Source: Epilithonimonas bovis DSM 19482
GTDB taxonomy: Bacteria; Bacteroidota; Bacteroidia; Flavobacteriales; Weeksellaceae
DNA: 64,000 nt
NCBI RefSeq assembly: GCF_900108115.1
Contig: NZ_FTPU01000005.1
Span: 1 to 64,000 of the forward strand
Direction: 5' to 3'
Shown in pieces: positions 50,430 to 59,849 of this stretch (the first letter of the stretch is position 1; the number at the start of each line of letters is the position of its first letter). The notes beneath the pieces were generated by a model, which saw only the letters and a program-made list of their open reading frames with translations, made no database searches and had not been told where the DNA came from. A program made the translations under genes and the position numbers.

Positions 50430-53273
50430 CTAATGCGCTTCCAACCAATTATCGCCTACTCCAACTTCTACTAACAGAGGAACATTGGTAGGAAATGCAG
50501 ATTCCATTTCTTTTTTGATGAGTGCTGTTGCTGTTTCCACTTCATCAATTGGCGTTTCAAACAATAATTCATCGTGAACCTGCAAAAGCATTTTGGTTTG
50601 CAGTTGTTGTGTTTCCAGTTCCTGATCAATTTTTATCATCGCCAGTTTGATAATATCGGCGGCACTTCCCTGTATTGGTGCATTGACGGCATTCCGTTCT
50701 GCGTGGCCTTTCACCACAAAATTAGTCGAATTAATATCTTTAAGATGGCGTTTTCTTCCCAGGATGGTTTCAACATAACCCAGTTTTCTGGCTTTTTCTA
50801 TTTGCTCGGTCATATATTCTTTGAGACGAGGATAGGTTTCAAAATAAGCATCAATCATTTTCTTGGCTTCGGATCTGGAAAGGCCTGTCTGTTCGGCTAG
50901 AGCAAAAGCACCCTGTCCGTAAATGATTCCAAAATTGACCGTTTTGGCCTGGCTCCTTTGCGTTTTTGTCACCTCGTCTAATGCAATATCAAATAACTTT
51001 GCAGCTGTTGAAGCGTGGATATCTTCCCCATCCTGAAATGCTTTGATCATATTTTGCTCACCGGAGATCTCTGCAATTAATCTTAATTCGATTTGAGAAT
51101 AATCGGCTGAGATGATTTTTTTGCCTTCACCTGAAACAAAAGCGCCACGGATCTGTTGCCCTCTCAACGTTCTGATTGGGATATTCTGCAGATTCGGGTT
51201 TTGGCTTGCCAAACGGCCTGTCGCGGCAACAGTCTGGGCAAAAGTCGTATGAACGCGCTCATCTTTTTTCTCGATCTGGGTGGGCAACGCATCTACATAA
51301 GTCGATTTAAGCTTTTGTAAGGTTCTGTATTCCAGTATGGAAGCAATGATATCGTGTTTGGACGACAGTTTTTGTAAAACATCTTCAGACGTGGCGTATT
51401 GCCCGGTTTTGGTTTTCTTGGCTTTGGGATCCAGCTGCATTTTCTCAAAAAGGATTTCTCCCAACTGCTTGGGCGAATTCATATTGAATTCTTCGCCGGA
51501 GAGTTCAAAGATTTTGGATTCTAAAACTTTCAGGTCATTTTCCAGATCCTTACTTTCTTGAGCCAGCCAGTTGCTGTCGAGTTTTACACCGGTTAATTCT
51601 ATTTTTGCAAGAACTTTCATCAGCGGCATTTCTACATTATAGAAGAGTTCTTCCAGATTTTCTTTGGCTAATTGAGGTGCAAACAGTTCATAAAGCTGAA
51701 ACGTAATATCTGCATCTTCTGCTGCATAATCAGTCTGTGTTATGATGTCAACTTCTCTCAAAGTTAATTGATTTTTACCTTTTTTCCCGATGAGAGATTC
51801 TATGGAAACTGGTTTGTAATCCAGATACATCTCAGAGAGATAATCCATCCCGTGCCGTCCGTCGGGATTCAGAAGATAATGCGCAATCATTGTGTCAAAC
51901 AACTTTCCTGTTACTTCAAGGTTATAATTCTGGAGAACCTTATAATCGTATTTCAGGTTATGGGCTATTTTTAGCACATTTTGGTCTTCAAAAAACGGAC
52001 GGAAAATCTCAACTGTTTCTTGCGCTTCTTCCCTATTTTCAGAAATTGGGATATAATATGCCAGGCCTTTTTTATAGGAAAAACTCATCCCAATTAATTC
52101 TGCTTCGAGCTCGTTAAGCGACGTGGTTTCGGTATCAAAACAAACCGCTTGTTGTTTAAGAAGATTGTCAACCAAAACCTTTTGGGCTTTTGGGCTTTCT
52201 ATATATTGATAAAGATGATCGTTCTCGGTGATTGTAGACTTGGTGGTAGTGGCCTGATCCAGCTGTTCAAAAGTAGCAAAAAGATCCATCGTTCCGTTTT
52301 TGTGTACGACTACTTTTTCTTCTACTATTTCTATGGTGGCTTTGCCGGTTTCATCGCCGTCCATCAACTCATCCGTATATTCTCTGTTCGCAAAAGCACG
52401 GTAGAGATTTTCGTATAACCTTCGGAATTCCAGCTCATCAAAAACTTCTTTTACTTTCTCAAAATCAGGAACTTCGAGGTCATATTGTTCCTCAATAAAT
52501 TCAATCGGTGCATCACATAATATGGTAGCTAACTTTTTGGATAACAATCCTCTTTCTGCACTGGCTTCAACTTTTTCTTTAAGCTTGCCTTTCAGCTTAT
52601 CGGTATTGGCTAGAAGATTCTCCATAGAACCAAATTCCTGAATAAATTTCTTCGCAGTTTTTTCACCAACACCTTCCAGCCCGGGAATGTTATCCACCGC
52701 ATCGCCCATCATCCCAAGATAATCGATGATTTGTTTGGGGTCATTAATTTCATATTTGGCCTTGACTTCTTCAACACCCAATATCTCGATGTCGCCGCCT
52801 TTCAGTCCCGGTTTATAAATTTTGATTTTATCAGTAACCAGCTGCGCAAAATCTTTATCCGGCGTTACCATAAAAACATTATAGCCCTGTTTCTCGGCTT
52901 TGCAGGCAATGGTTCCTATCACATCATCTGCTTCATAGCCTTCCACACCAAGAATGGGAATGTGCATCGCTTCCAGAATGCTGTTGATATAAGGTTTTGC
53001 AAGCAGGATCGGTTCAGGCGTTTCCAGGCGGTTGGCTTTATATTCAGCATAATCTTCGTGACGGACGTTCGTTCTGCCTACATCAAAAACGACTGCCAAA
53101 TGTGTCGGCCGGTCTCTTTTAATCAATTCAATCAAAGAGTTGGTGAAACCAAAAATAGCAGAGGTATTAAGGCCTTTGGTCGAGATTCTGGGGTTTTTTA
53201 TGAAAGCAAAATACCCACGGAATATCATGGCGTAGGCATCAATCAGGTATAATCGTTTGTCTTTAGAAGTCAT
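50430..53273 (-). CDS. polA: DNA polymerase I
   Basis: A 947-residue enzyme for Okazaki fragment maturation and repair. The 5'-3' exonuclease domain (about 1-290) has YLIDAYAMIFRGYFAFIKNP, VGVEGYEADDVIGT-like GVEGYEADDVIGTIA and VTPDKDFAQLV. The 3'-5' exonuclease (about 350-540) keeps its acids in CFDTETTSLNELEAELIGM and HNLKYDYKVL, so proofreading is probably active. The polymerase domain has SADYSQIELRLIAEIS, RSQAKTVNFGIIYG and LLQVHDELLFE. A TACTTTTG box at 53279-53286 (minus) lies 5 bases before the ATG. Confidence 0.97.
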   Translation of the reverse strand: MTSKDKRLYLIDAYAMIFRGYFAFIKNPRISTKGLNTSAIFGFTNSLIELIKRDRPTHLAVVFDVGRTNVRHEDYAEYKANRLETPEPILLAKPYINSILEAMHIPILGVEGYEADDVIGTIACKAEKQGYNVFMVTPDKDFAQLVTDKIKIYKPGLKGGDIEILGVEEVKAKYEINDPKQIIDYLGMMGDAVDNIPGLEGVGEKTAKKFIQEFGSMENLLANTDKLKGKLKEKVEASAERGLLSKKLATILCDAPIEFIEEQYDLEVPDFEKVKEVFDELEFRRLYENLYRAFANREYTDELMDGDETGKATIEIVEEKVVVHKNGTMDLFATFEQLDQATTTKSTITENDHLYQYIESPKAQKVLVDNLLKQQAVCFDTETTSLNELEAELIGMSFSYKKGLAYYIPISENREEAQETVEIFRPFFEDQNVLKIAHNLKYDYKVLQNYNLEVTGKLFDTMIAHYLLNPDGRHGMDYLSEMYLDYKPVSIESLIGKKGKNQLTLREVDIITQTDYAAEDADITFQLYELFAPQLAKENLEELFYNVEMPLMKVLAKIELTGVKLDSNWLAQESKDLENDLKVLESKIFELSGEEFNMNSPKQLGEILFEKMQLDPKAKKTKTGQYATSEDVLQKLSSKHDIIASILEYRTLQKLKSTYVDALPTQIEKKDERVHTTFAQTVAATGRLASQNPNLQNIPIRTLRGQQIRGAFVSGEGKKIISADYSQIELRLIAEISGEQNMIKAFQDGEDIHASTAAKLFDIALDEVTKTQRSQAKTVNFGIIYGQGAFALAEQTGLSRSEAKKMIDAYFETYPRLKEYMTEQIEKARKLGYVETILGRKRHLKDINSTNFVVKGHAERNAVNAPIQGSAADIIKLAMIKIDQELETQQLQTKMLLQVHDELLFETPIDEVETATALIKKEMESAFPTNVPLLVEVGVGDNWLEAH

Positions 53274-53278
53274 AAAAA

Positions 53279-53286
53279 CAAAAGTA
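53279..53286 (-). promoter_or_regulatory. -7 box of polA
   Basis: TACTTTTG on the minus strand ends only 5 bases before the ATG at 53271-53273, so the polA message would be leaderless or nearly so. Confidence 0.5.
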
Positions 53287-53387
53287 ACGATTTGTGCTTG
53301 ATTATAAAGTGTAATTGATTCAAAAAAAATAATTTTATTAATGTTAAAAAATCTTAATTTTATATAATTACTAAACGATTTTGGTTG

Positions 53388-53395
53388 TATTTTTG
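53388..53395 (+). promoter_or_regulatory. -7 box of the lipoprotein gene
   Basis: TATTTTTG fits TAnnTTTG and ends 13 bases before the ATG at 53409; it falls inside the longer reading from 53385 and so argues for the later start. Confidence 0.55.
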
Positions 53396-53408
53396 CAACA
53401 TCAATACG

Positions 53409-53978
53409 ATGAAAAAAAACTATCCATTTTCTATATTACTCCTGTGTATCATAATGTCCTGCGCCAACTACGGTGACAGCCTGCTTTACTATAAAAAAGA
53501 TGCAAAAATCAATGGTGTAAAAACGGTCCTGTTTTTTGATCCGGAAGTTTTCCCGGATATTGATGAGATCAAAGATCCTACCTATTCCGCTTTCTCTAAT
53601 GCTGCGTCTGACAAGATGAGATCGATCAGCATAAAATACCTTCAGGTGAATAAAGCGATTCCTTTTGAAGAGATAGACACTAAGATTGTGCAGGAAATCT
53701 GTAAAAACAATAACGCTGATGTAGCCATTATCCCGAAAGTGAAATACTTTAAAGTGGGTTTTGGTAAATATGTTTTTTCTAATCAGGTGGTTGTAAGCCT
53801 GAAACTCTATGATTCTGAAGGCAATTATATTATGGAGACTTCTTACGATACGTACAAAGGCAACGCAAGGCTGCTGGGAAGTGCAGAAAACTCTGTGATT
53901 ATAGGCACCAAAGGTGCGATCCGCAAAATGGAGAAAGAACTTCGGAACCGGCAGGTTATTCTAAGAAAGGCATCTTAA
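53409..53978 (+). CDS. Envelope lipoprotein of unknown function
   Basis: 189 residues from ATG 53409. The signal peptide KKNYPFSILLLCIIMSC gives a lipobox Cys at about 18. The mature domain has VKTVLFFDPEVFPDIDEIKD, ICKNNNADVAIIPKVKYFKV, a strand pair VVVSLKLYDSEGNYIMET and a helix RKMEKELRNRQV. It has the alternate helix-strand look of small envelope proteins with a Rossmann-like or CsgG-like core, but I cannot assign a family. It is divergent from polA. Confidence 0.65.
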   Translation: MKKNYPFSILLLCIIMSCANYGDSLLYYKKDAKINGVKTVLFFDPEVFPDIDEIKDPTYSAFSNAASDKMRSISIKYLQVNKAIPFEEIDTKIVQEICKNNNADVAIIPKVKYFKVGFGKYVFSNQVVVSLKLYDSEGNYIMETSYDTYKGNARLLGSAENSVIIGTKGAIRKMEKELRNRQVILRKAS

Positions 53979-54015
53979 TTTACATTCCATTAATGTGTTT
54001 TTTGTTTAGTTTTTA

Positions 54016-54023
54016 TACTTTTG
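54016..54023 (+). promoter_or_regulatory. -7 box of mgtE
   Basis: TACTTTTG fits TAnnTTTG and lies 56 bases before the ATG at 54080. Confidence 0.5.
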
Positions 54024-54079
54024 CATTGCAAAAAATTTAGGTAATCGAGAATCAAGAGATCACAATAAATCCTGCTGAT

Positions 54080-55363
54080 ATGGCAGAAACGCTGAGCAAA
54101 TTGCCGGCGGAAGTCCGTATTCTGCAGTTTTTGAAACTTCCAAAGTCTGAGAAGGCGGAAGTTTTTGCCCATCTTGATCCTGATTTTCAGGAAGATACAA
54201 TTAGAAGTATCGCCAGCCATGAGGTTTCTGACATCCTGAATGAGATGTCTCCCGATGATCGTACCCAATTGTTTGAGGATTTTCCGGATGAATTAATTAA
54301 ATACTCGATTAATCTCCTGAATCCGCAGGAACGCCGGGTTGCCCTCAAATTATTAGGATACGAAGCGGATTCTATAGCCCGTCTTATGACACCTTATTAT
54401 GTGCAGATCCGTAAGGAATGGACTGTAAAACGATGCCTGCAACAGATCAAAAAAGTAGGAAAAAAAGCGGAAACACTCAACTTTCTTTATGTAGTAGACG
54501 AGAGAAACCGCCTGATAGACGATATCACCGTAGGTTCGCTCCTGTTGGCAGATGAAGAGCAGCTGATCTCTGAACTTTGTGACAATCATTTTGTGGCGAT
54601 TACCACTACAACCAGCAAAGAAGATGCTGTGCCTTATTTTGAGAAATATGACCGAAGTGCGTTGCCCATCGTCACAGAAAATGGCGTTCTGGTAGGTATT
54701 GTAACCATTGATGATATCCTTGACCAAATCGAACAACAGAATACAGAAGATATCCAGAAATTCGGGGGATTGGAAGCATTAGATGTCCCCTATACACAAA
54801 CCTCACTGATAGAAATGGTCAAAAAAAGAGGAATGTGGCTTATTATTTTATTTTTTTCAGAAATGCTGACCGCTTCTGCCATGGGATATTTTGAAGATGA
54901 AATCCAAAAAGCTGTTGTCTTAGCACTCTTCGTCCCACTGATTATCTCAAGCGGAGGAAATTCCGGATCGCAGGCAGCAACATTAATAATACGTGCAATG
55001 GCCCTGCAGGAGATTGGACTGAAGGACTGGTGGTATGTTATGAAAAAAGAGATTTTTACCGGCTTATTCTTGGGTAGTATTCTTGGTATTATAGGATTTT
55101 TAAGAATTATGGTCTGGCACGAAGCAGGTTTTTTCAACTATGGAGAATATTGGCCTTTCGTCGGACTAAGTGTTGGTGTTTCTCTCATAGCAATTGTTCT
55201 TTGGGGAACACTTTCCGGATCAATGGTTCCTTTTATATTAAAAAGATTGAAACTCGATCCGGCGACCTCTTCTGCACCTTTTGTAGCAACTTTGGTGGAT
55301 GTTACCGGTCTTATTATCTATTTCTCCGTGGCAGGATTGTTCCTTACCGGGAAGTTGCTATAA
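54080..55363 (+). CDS. mgtE: MgtE-family magnesium transporter
   Basis: 427 residues: an N-terminal superhelical MgtE_N domain ([37 protein letters not shown]), a CBS pair ([17 protein letters not shown] and [18 protein letters not shown]) and five membrane helices with the ion-path motif [20 protein letters not shown]. It takes up Mg2+, gated by Mg2+ bound to the cytosolic domains. Upstream of the ATG the same frame continues back to a TAG at 54038-54040 as [11 protein letters not shown], which reads like MgtE_N sequence but has no start codon. The N-terminus may therefore be slightly truncated. Confidence 0.93.
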   Translation: MAETLSKLPAEVRILQFLKLPKSEKAEVFAHLDPDFQEDTIRSIASHEVSDILNEMSPDDRTQLFEDFPDELIKYSINLLNPQERRVALKLLGYEADSIARLMTPYYVQIRKEWTVKRCLQQIKKVGKKAETLNFLYVVDERNRLIDDITVGSLLLADEEQLISELCDNHFVAITTTTSKEDAVPYFEKYDRSALPIVTENGVLVGIVTIDDILDQIEQQNTEDIQKFGGLEALDVPYTQTSLIEMVKKRGMWLIILFFSEMLTASAMGYFEDEIQKAVVLALFVPLIISSGGNSGSQAATLIIRAMALQEIGLKDWWYVMKKEIFTGLFLGSILGIIGFLRIMVWHEAGFFNYGEYWPFVGLSVGVSLIAIVLWGTLSGSMVPFILKRLKLDPATSSAPFVATLVDVTGLIIYFSVAGLFLTGKLL

Positions 55364-55382
55364 CGTTATATTGTCTTAGCTA

Positions 55383-56063
55383 TTATAGATCAGGGAATTC
55401 AATCTTAAAACCAATTCCGCGAACAGAATCAAATTTGATTCTCTTATCTTTCTGGAAATATTTGCGCAATCTGCTCATAAAAACATCCAGGCTCCTTCCA
55501 AGGAAATAATCGTTTTCGCCCCAAAGTGTTTCCAAAATCTCTTTTCGATTGATAATTTTATGGTTATTTTTAGAAAGCAAGAGCAACAGTTCCGATTCTT
55601 TCTCGGTTAACTGAACCGTTTCGTTCTGAAATATCAGCTGAAATTGTGATGGAATAAAGGAATAATTACCCAATTTAATCACTGCTTTTATAGAATCCTG
55701 TTGTCTCTTGAGAATATTTTTGATCCTTAAGATCAGTTCTTCGGGTTCACAGGGTTTGGTGATATAATCGTCTGCGCCCAATTTCAGTCCCAGGATCCGG
55801 TCAATACTTTGTCCTTTTGCCGTCAGGAACAAAAACGGGATATCAGATGTTTTCCTGATTTCCTTAGACAATTCAAAACCGTCAATTACTGGAAGCATCA
55901 CATCAAGAATGGCTAATTGATGTTGGTCAACCGATGTTTTATTTTTCAAAATTTCTTCGGGATTCGGGATCCAACTGACTTCAAAATCCGAAAATTCTAG
56001 GTATTGTTTCAAAACCAGCCCCAAATCCGGGTCATCTTCTACTAATAAAACTTTAGGCTTCAT
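55383..56063 (-). CDS. OmpR-family response regulator
   Basis: 226 residues from the ATG at 56061-56063, at the standard start KPKVLLVEDDPDLGLVLKQY. The receiver domain keeps the acidic pair, the phosphorylation Asp in AILDVMLPVIDG, FLTAKG and DDYITKP. The winged helix has LTEKESELLLLLSKNNHKII and SLDVFMSRLRKYF ending RGIGFKIEFPDL. It overlaps the kinase gene by 11 bases and depended on the kinase promoter, which is now missing. Confidence 0.92.
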   Translation of the reverse strand: MKPKVLLVEDDPDLGLVLKQYLEFSDFEVSWIPNPEEILKNKTSVDQHQLAILDVMLPVIDGFELSKEIRKTSDIPFLFLTAKGQSIDRILGLKLGADDYITKPCEPEELILRIKNILKRQQDSIKAVIKLGNYSFIPSQFQLIFQNETVQLTEKESELLLLLSKNNHKIINRKEILETLWGENDYFLGRSLDVFMSRLRKYFQKDKRIKFDSVRGIGFKIEFPDL

Positions 56064-56856
56064 TGGGAATCGTGATTTTAAATGAAACACCTTTCTTTTT
56101 TGGATTCACATCAATATCGCCTTTGTATTGATCAACAATTTTCTTAACCAGAAAAAGTCCTACACCAAGACCGTTGATGTGAAGATTTTCGTCTCTCGTA
56201 ATGCGGTAATATTTATCAAAAATGTGTTGTGTTTCTCCTTTCGGGATTCCGATTCCGTCGTCAGAAACTTCAATTTCAATGAATTTATTGACTTTAATAA
56301 AAACCTCAATTTCCTTTGCGCCGTATTTTGTAGAATTATCGATTAAGTTATCCATAATTTGCTTGAAATCATTTTCAAACAACGACTTATTCTCAGAAAA
56401 ATTAATTTTAACTTTGAAATCGATTTTATCAAAATATTTTTTAGCCTCAATAAAATAATCCTCCATCTTTTTTTTATCAATCAAAACATCATCAGAATCG
56501 GAAGTGTGAATTGATGAAACAATATTCTCCAGACGTTTGATTTGTCGTTCCAATAGAGCTTTAGTCTGATAATCAGAAGATTGAGCAACTGAGAATTTCA
56601 GGGTTGTAATGGGCGTATTCAGTTCGTGAGCGATGGAATCGATAGTGGTGTGAAGTTGTGAGATTTTCTTTTCCTGACGGTTTAGGTTTTTGAGGCTGTT
56701 TCGAAACAAGAAAACGATCAAGACAATAATCAGCAAACTAATGATAATTAACGGAATAATTTTCTTAAAAATTAAAAACTGAATGTTCAATAATTGATAA
56801 GTTGCTTTTGATTTTACCAGGTAAAAATGTTTTTCGTCCTGCTGGATGTCTCTCAT
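56053..56856 (-). CDS. Histidine kinase, N-terminal sensor part missing
   Basis: Open from an ATG at 56854-56856, 267 residues. One membrane helix remains (IIPLIIISLLIIVLIVFLF, about 33-52), then the H-box His-82 region IDSIAHELNTPITTLKF, the N-box FKQIMDNLIDNSTKYG and the G-boxes VSDDGIGIPKG and GLGVGLFLVKKIV. Complete relatives have another helix and roughly 120-150 periplasmic residues ahead of KHFYLVKSKATYQ. The first codons (MRDI) are at the junction with the barrel gene on the other strand, so the start is accidental. Without a sensor or promoter it is probably not functional as a signal receiver. Confidence 0.8.
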   Translation of the reverse strand: MRDIQQDEKHFYLVKSKATYQLLNIQFLIFKKIIPLIIISLLIIVLIVFLFRNSLKNLNRQEKKISQLHTTIDSIAHELNTPITTLKFSVAQSSDYQTKALLERQIKRLENIVSSIHTSDSDDVLIDKKKMEDYFIEAKKYFDKIDFKVKINFSENKSLFENDFKQIMDNLIDNSTKYGAKEIEVFIKVNKFIEIEVSDDGIGIPKGETQHIFDKYYRITRDENLHINGLGVGLFLVKKIVDQYKGDIDVNPKKKGVSFKITIPNEA

Positions 56857-57785
56857 CCGAATACAAATGGAACAAATGGGAAATGAAAGCCGGATTGCGT
56901 TCGGAAACGACTTTTATCAAAACCAATTCTGACAATCCTGCTGTGGAAAACCAAACCACGAGAACCGGACTCTTCCCTACTTTTTACCTGATGTATAATA
57001 TGAAAGAAGACCAGCAATTGGGGATTTCTTATGGCAAAAGGATCGACCGACCGAATTATGATTTCTTGAATCCTTCCAAATCTTATTATAATCTGTATTC
57101 GTACTTTCAGGGTGATGCGAATCTGAGATCAACCATTATCCATAATCTGAGCCTGACTTATACGGTGAAAGACTGGAACTTTGAAGCTTATTACAGCTAC
57201 ATCAAAGACCCTTCTATGGAAATCTCTGTCCAGAACCCGCAGACTTTTGAAACGGTTTACAATTATACCAATATAGATCACGGGCAAAACCTGGGCGCTA
57301 ATCTTTCTAAAAGCTTTTCGATAAAGCCATTCTGGAAACTGAATCTTTTTGCGATGGGAGAATATCAGGAAAATTATTTTATGGGAACAGCCAGGATCCT
57401 TTATAAAAATGATGTCTTTTTTTACAATGCGAATATTTCTACACAAATTACGTTGGACAAAGCAAAAACCTGGGATCTGAATGTCTCTTATGTTTATAAT
57501 TCTAAGACTATTCAGGGTTCGTTTGACATCAGTTCATCCCAGAATACGAATATTATCATTAATAAGAAAATGTTTGACAAACGTCTGGAAGCCGGTTTGG
57601 TTTTTAATGATATTTTCAGGACTAACAAAAATACCATCTCAACAAGATATGCAGACCAAAACCAGTACTTCAAAGATTACCGCGATACGCAGTATTTTAT
57701 GATTAACCTCAAATATAATTTTGGGAACCAGAAGGTGAAGGAGGCTAAAGCCGGCCGCAAAACAGATGAACAAAACAGGCTGTAA
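56853..57785 (+). pseudogene. Outer-membrane beta-barrel protein, C-terminal fragment
   Basis: Plus-strand frame whose barrel-like sequence begins at SEYKWNKWEMKAGLRSETTF (56853) and goes to the natural end LKYNFGNQKVKEAKAGRKT, about 310 residues. Typical barrel repeats: LGISYGKRIDRPNYDFLNPS, GDANLRSTIIHNLSLTY, FNDIFRTNKNTISTRY. Same family as the fragment at 345-1141 (OMP_b-brl_3 type). Signal, plug and first strands are gone. An apparent start at 56802 lies on the kinase side of the junction. Both this gene and the kinase gene lost their 5' ends at the same point. Confidence 0.82.
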
Positions 57786-57847
57786 ATTTTTTCCGTATTG
57801 AATAGCCTGAATATATATCATTAATTCCTTTAAAGAATTTAAAAACA

Positions 57848-57876
57848 AAAAAACCTTCTGAAAAAGAAGGTTTTTT
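57848..57876. terminator. Bidirectional terminator
   Basis: Stem AAAAAACCTTCT (57848-57859) with AGAAGGTTTTTT (57865-57876), loop GAAAA, between the barrel fragment and ppa. Confidence 0.9.
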
Positions 57877-57899
57877 AAGTATAAAAAATATCTGGGATT

Positions 57900-58511
57900 C
57901 TATTTAGAATAGTTATCTGCGTAGTCTTTTTGGGACGCAAGGATTACTTTTTTAGCGTGGTCCGCGCCGTAAACCAAATCAATTTTAACTTTTGCAGGTT
58001 CTGTTGGAAGGTTTTTATAGCTTAAGAAATAATGCAAAAGCCGGTTCACTTCTGCCTGTGGCAATTCGGAGATATCTCTGATATGGCCATAAACCTGGTC
58101 TTCTACCAATACCGCAATAATCTTGTCATCTGCCTCACCTTTGTCAATCATTTGGAAACCACCAATTGGGATGGCCTGGCAAATAATGTTACCAGAAGTA
58201 ATGTTGTGAGAGCTTAACACACAGATATCCAAAGGGTCATGATCGCCTTCTGCAACATCTTTTGCTCCGGTAGCCACCGCAAGGTTCTTAACTTCTTCCT
58301 CACAATAAGTCTTTGGTACAAAACCGTACAAAGCGGGGATAATGTTGGAAAATTTTTGTGGGCGGTCAACTTTTAGGTAACCAGTTTCTTTGTCAACTTC
58401 GTATTTTATGGTGTCTGTAGGTACAATTTCTACAAAAACGTTAACCACTTCCGGCGCATTTTCTCCCGCAGAGATCCCATGCCAAGGATGGGCTTTACAA
58501 TTAGGAATCAT
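57900..58511 (-). CDS. ppa: Inorganic pyrophosphatase (family I)
   Basis: 203 residues. It hydrolyses pyrophosphate and so drives biosynthesis. The E. coli-type features are seen: EIVPTDTIKYEVDKETGYLK, FVPKTYCEEE, the metal-binding DHDPLDICVLSSH and KGEADDKIIAVLVED. It is slightly longer than the E. coli enzyme at its N-terminus (MIPNCKAHPWHGISAGENAP), as in Bacteroidota. A small membrane protein gene lies 6 bases upstream on the same strand. Confidence 0.95.
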   Translation of the reverse strand: MIPNCKAHPWHGISAGENAPEVVNVFVEIVPTDTIKYEVDKETGYLKVDRPQKFSNIIPALYGFVPKTYCEEEVKNLAVATGAKDVAEGDHDPLDICVLSSHNITSGNIICQAIPIGGFQMIDKGEADDKIIAVLVEDQVYGHIRDISELPQAEVNRLLHYFLSYKNLPTEPAKVKIDLVYGADHAKKVILASQKDYADNYSK

Positions 58512-58517
58512 GTTTAT

Positions 58518-59027
58518 TTATATTATTTTGTTAAGTTCTTTTCTAAGGTTTTCTATCGTGTCGGCAATATAATCTTCGGAATTGAGGTAACCCATCAGGA
58601 AGATCGTTTTAAAATCATCCAGCCCCGGATTGTCATTCAGTTCCTCATAGGTTTTGCGAAGCAACTGGATGATATTGTTCTTAGAAGTCACAATATCCTG
58701 CCACGATGATCGTGAGATGTATAATTGCTGCGAAGAATTATAATCAAATTCTTCATTAATGTTTTTTTCCGTCAGGAAAACAAATTCGTGAGGCTGAAGG
58801 TTTTTATCAAACTTCGTCACAAGATTGGCCGGTTTTAGGCGTTCCAGAAAAAGCGTCATCCTTTCCAAAGCCTGCAGTTTGATCTCGCTGTTCGATTGGG
58901 TTGCCAAAAAGTTGATCTCCTGTTTTTTGAGACGGATAAAGCTGTTGACAAACTGTTTTGCAAAAACCAAAAATGGTAATGCAATGATAACGGCCACAGC
59001 GTAAGGTAAATAATCTGAATCAAACAT
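58518..59027 (-). CDS. Conserved membrane-anchored protein of unknown function
   Basis: 169 residues with a single N-terminal membrane segment (YAVAVIIALPFLVFAKQFV) and a soluble helical remainder (IKLQALERMTLFLERLKPAN, SRSSWQDIVTSKNNIIQLLR, NSEDYIADTIENLRKELNK). The pattern is that of a family found across Flavobacteriia without a named function. It is upstream of ppa by 6 bases and probably shares its transcript. Confidence 0.7.
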   Translation of the reverse strand: MFDSDYLPYAVAVIIALPFLVFAKQFVNSFIRLKKQEINFLATQSNSEIKLQALERMTLFLERLKPANLVTKFDKNLQPHEFVFLTEKNINEEFDYNSSQQLYISRSSWQDIVTSKNNIIQLLRKTYEELNDNPGLDDFKTIFLMGYLNSEDYIADTIENLRKELNKII

Positions 59028-59113
59028 ATCTGAAATCGGATTGCAAAATTAAGAAAAATTTGCTCAATTTTAATTGATAATATTCATTTTAAAAAGTTTT
59101 GCAAAGACACCAG

Positions 59114-59791
59114 TTACAGCATCGCCTCGTCTTTGAAACTGTAATATCTGTTTTGGGCAATAATGAGATGATCCAGCAGTTCTATCTCCAGCAACTTCCC
59201 GGCGTCTTTGATTTTTTGAGTAATAGCGATATCCTCGCGGCTGGGGTTCAGGCTGCCAGCCGGATGATTGTGTGCCACTATAATCCTGGTAGAGAAATGT
59301 TCCAAAGCTGTTTTGAAAACCACCCTTACATCGGCAACAGACCCTGCAATTCCGCCCCGGAAGAGGCAGGTTTTATAAAGTATTTTGTTCTGATGATTAA
59401 GAAAAATAACCCAAAACTCTTCCGTGGAAAGCTCGGAAAGATGTGGCTGCAAAATCTCAAACCCATCCCGGCTGCTGCTAATCTGTTGCCGCTCCAGCAC
59501 CTCCTGTTGCGATTTTCGGTTGCCAATTTCCAGAGCCGTTGCTATGGAAATAGCTTTGGCCTCACCCACTCCCTTGAATTTCATTAGATCTTTGATCGAT
59601 AACTGACTTAGTCTGTGCCAGTTATTATCGACCGAATTCAGGATTCTTCTGGCCAGTTCCACAGCCGATTCTTCCCTGTTCCCACTAGCCATAATAATAG
59701 CCAGCAACTCCGAATCCGAAACGGCAGCTTTTCCCTTTAACAGGAATTTTTCTCGTGGGCGGTCATCTTCCGCAAGGGATTTGAGATTCAA
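59114..59791 (-). CDS. radC: RadC-family JAB/MPN-domain protein
   Basis: 225 residues. The N-terminal helix-hairpin-helix region has SDSELLAIIMASG and LMKFKGVGEAKAISIATALE. The JAB1/MPN metal site has the Glu in STEEFWVIFLNHQNK and HNHPAGSLNPSREDI (the HxH-x7-SxxD JAMM motif). Historically called a DNA repair protein, though its role is still unclear. Complete. Confidence 0.93.
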   Translation of the reverse strand: MNLKSLAEDDRPREKFLLKGKAAVSDSELLAIIMASGNREESAVELARRILNSVDNNWHRLSQLSIKDLMKFKGVGEAKAISIATALEIGNRKSQQEVLERQQISSSRDGFEILQPHLSELSTEEFWVIFLNHQNKILYKTCLFRGGIAGSVADVRVVFKTALEHFSTRIIVAHNHPAGSLNPSREDIAITQKIKDAGKLLEIELLDHLIIAQNRYYSFKDEAML

Positions 59792-59849
59792 AATAGAAGT
59801 TTTTTGAGTTTAAACTAAAAGTCTATTATCTATAATTACTAATCAACTA

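Noticed and set aside
52731-53252. A 173-codon plus-strand frame opposite polA
   Set aside because: It lies wholly antisense to conserved exonuclease coding sequence and matches no family.
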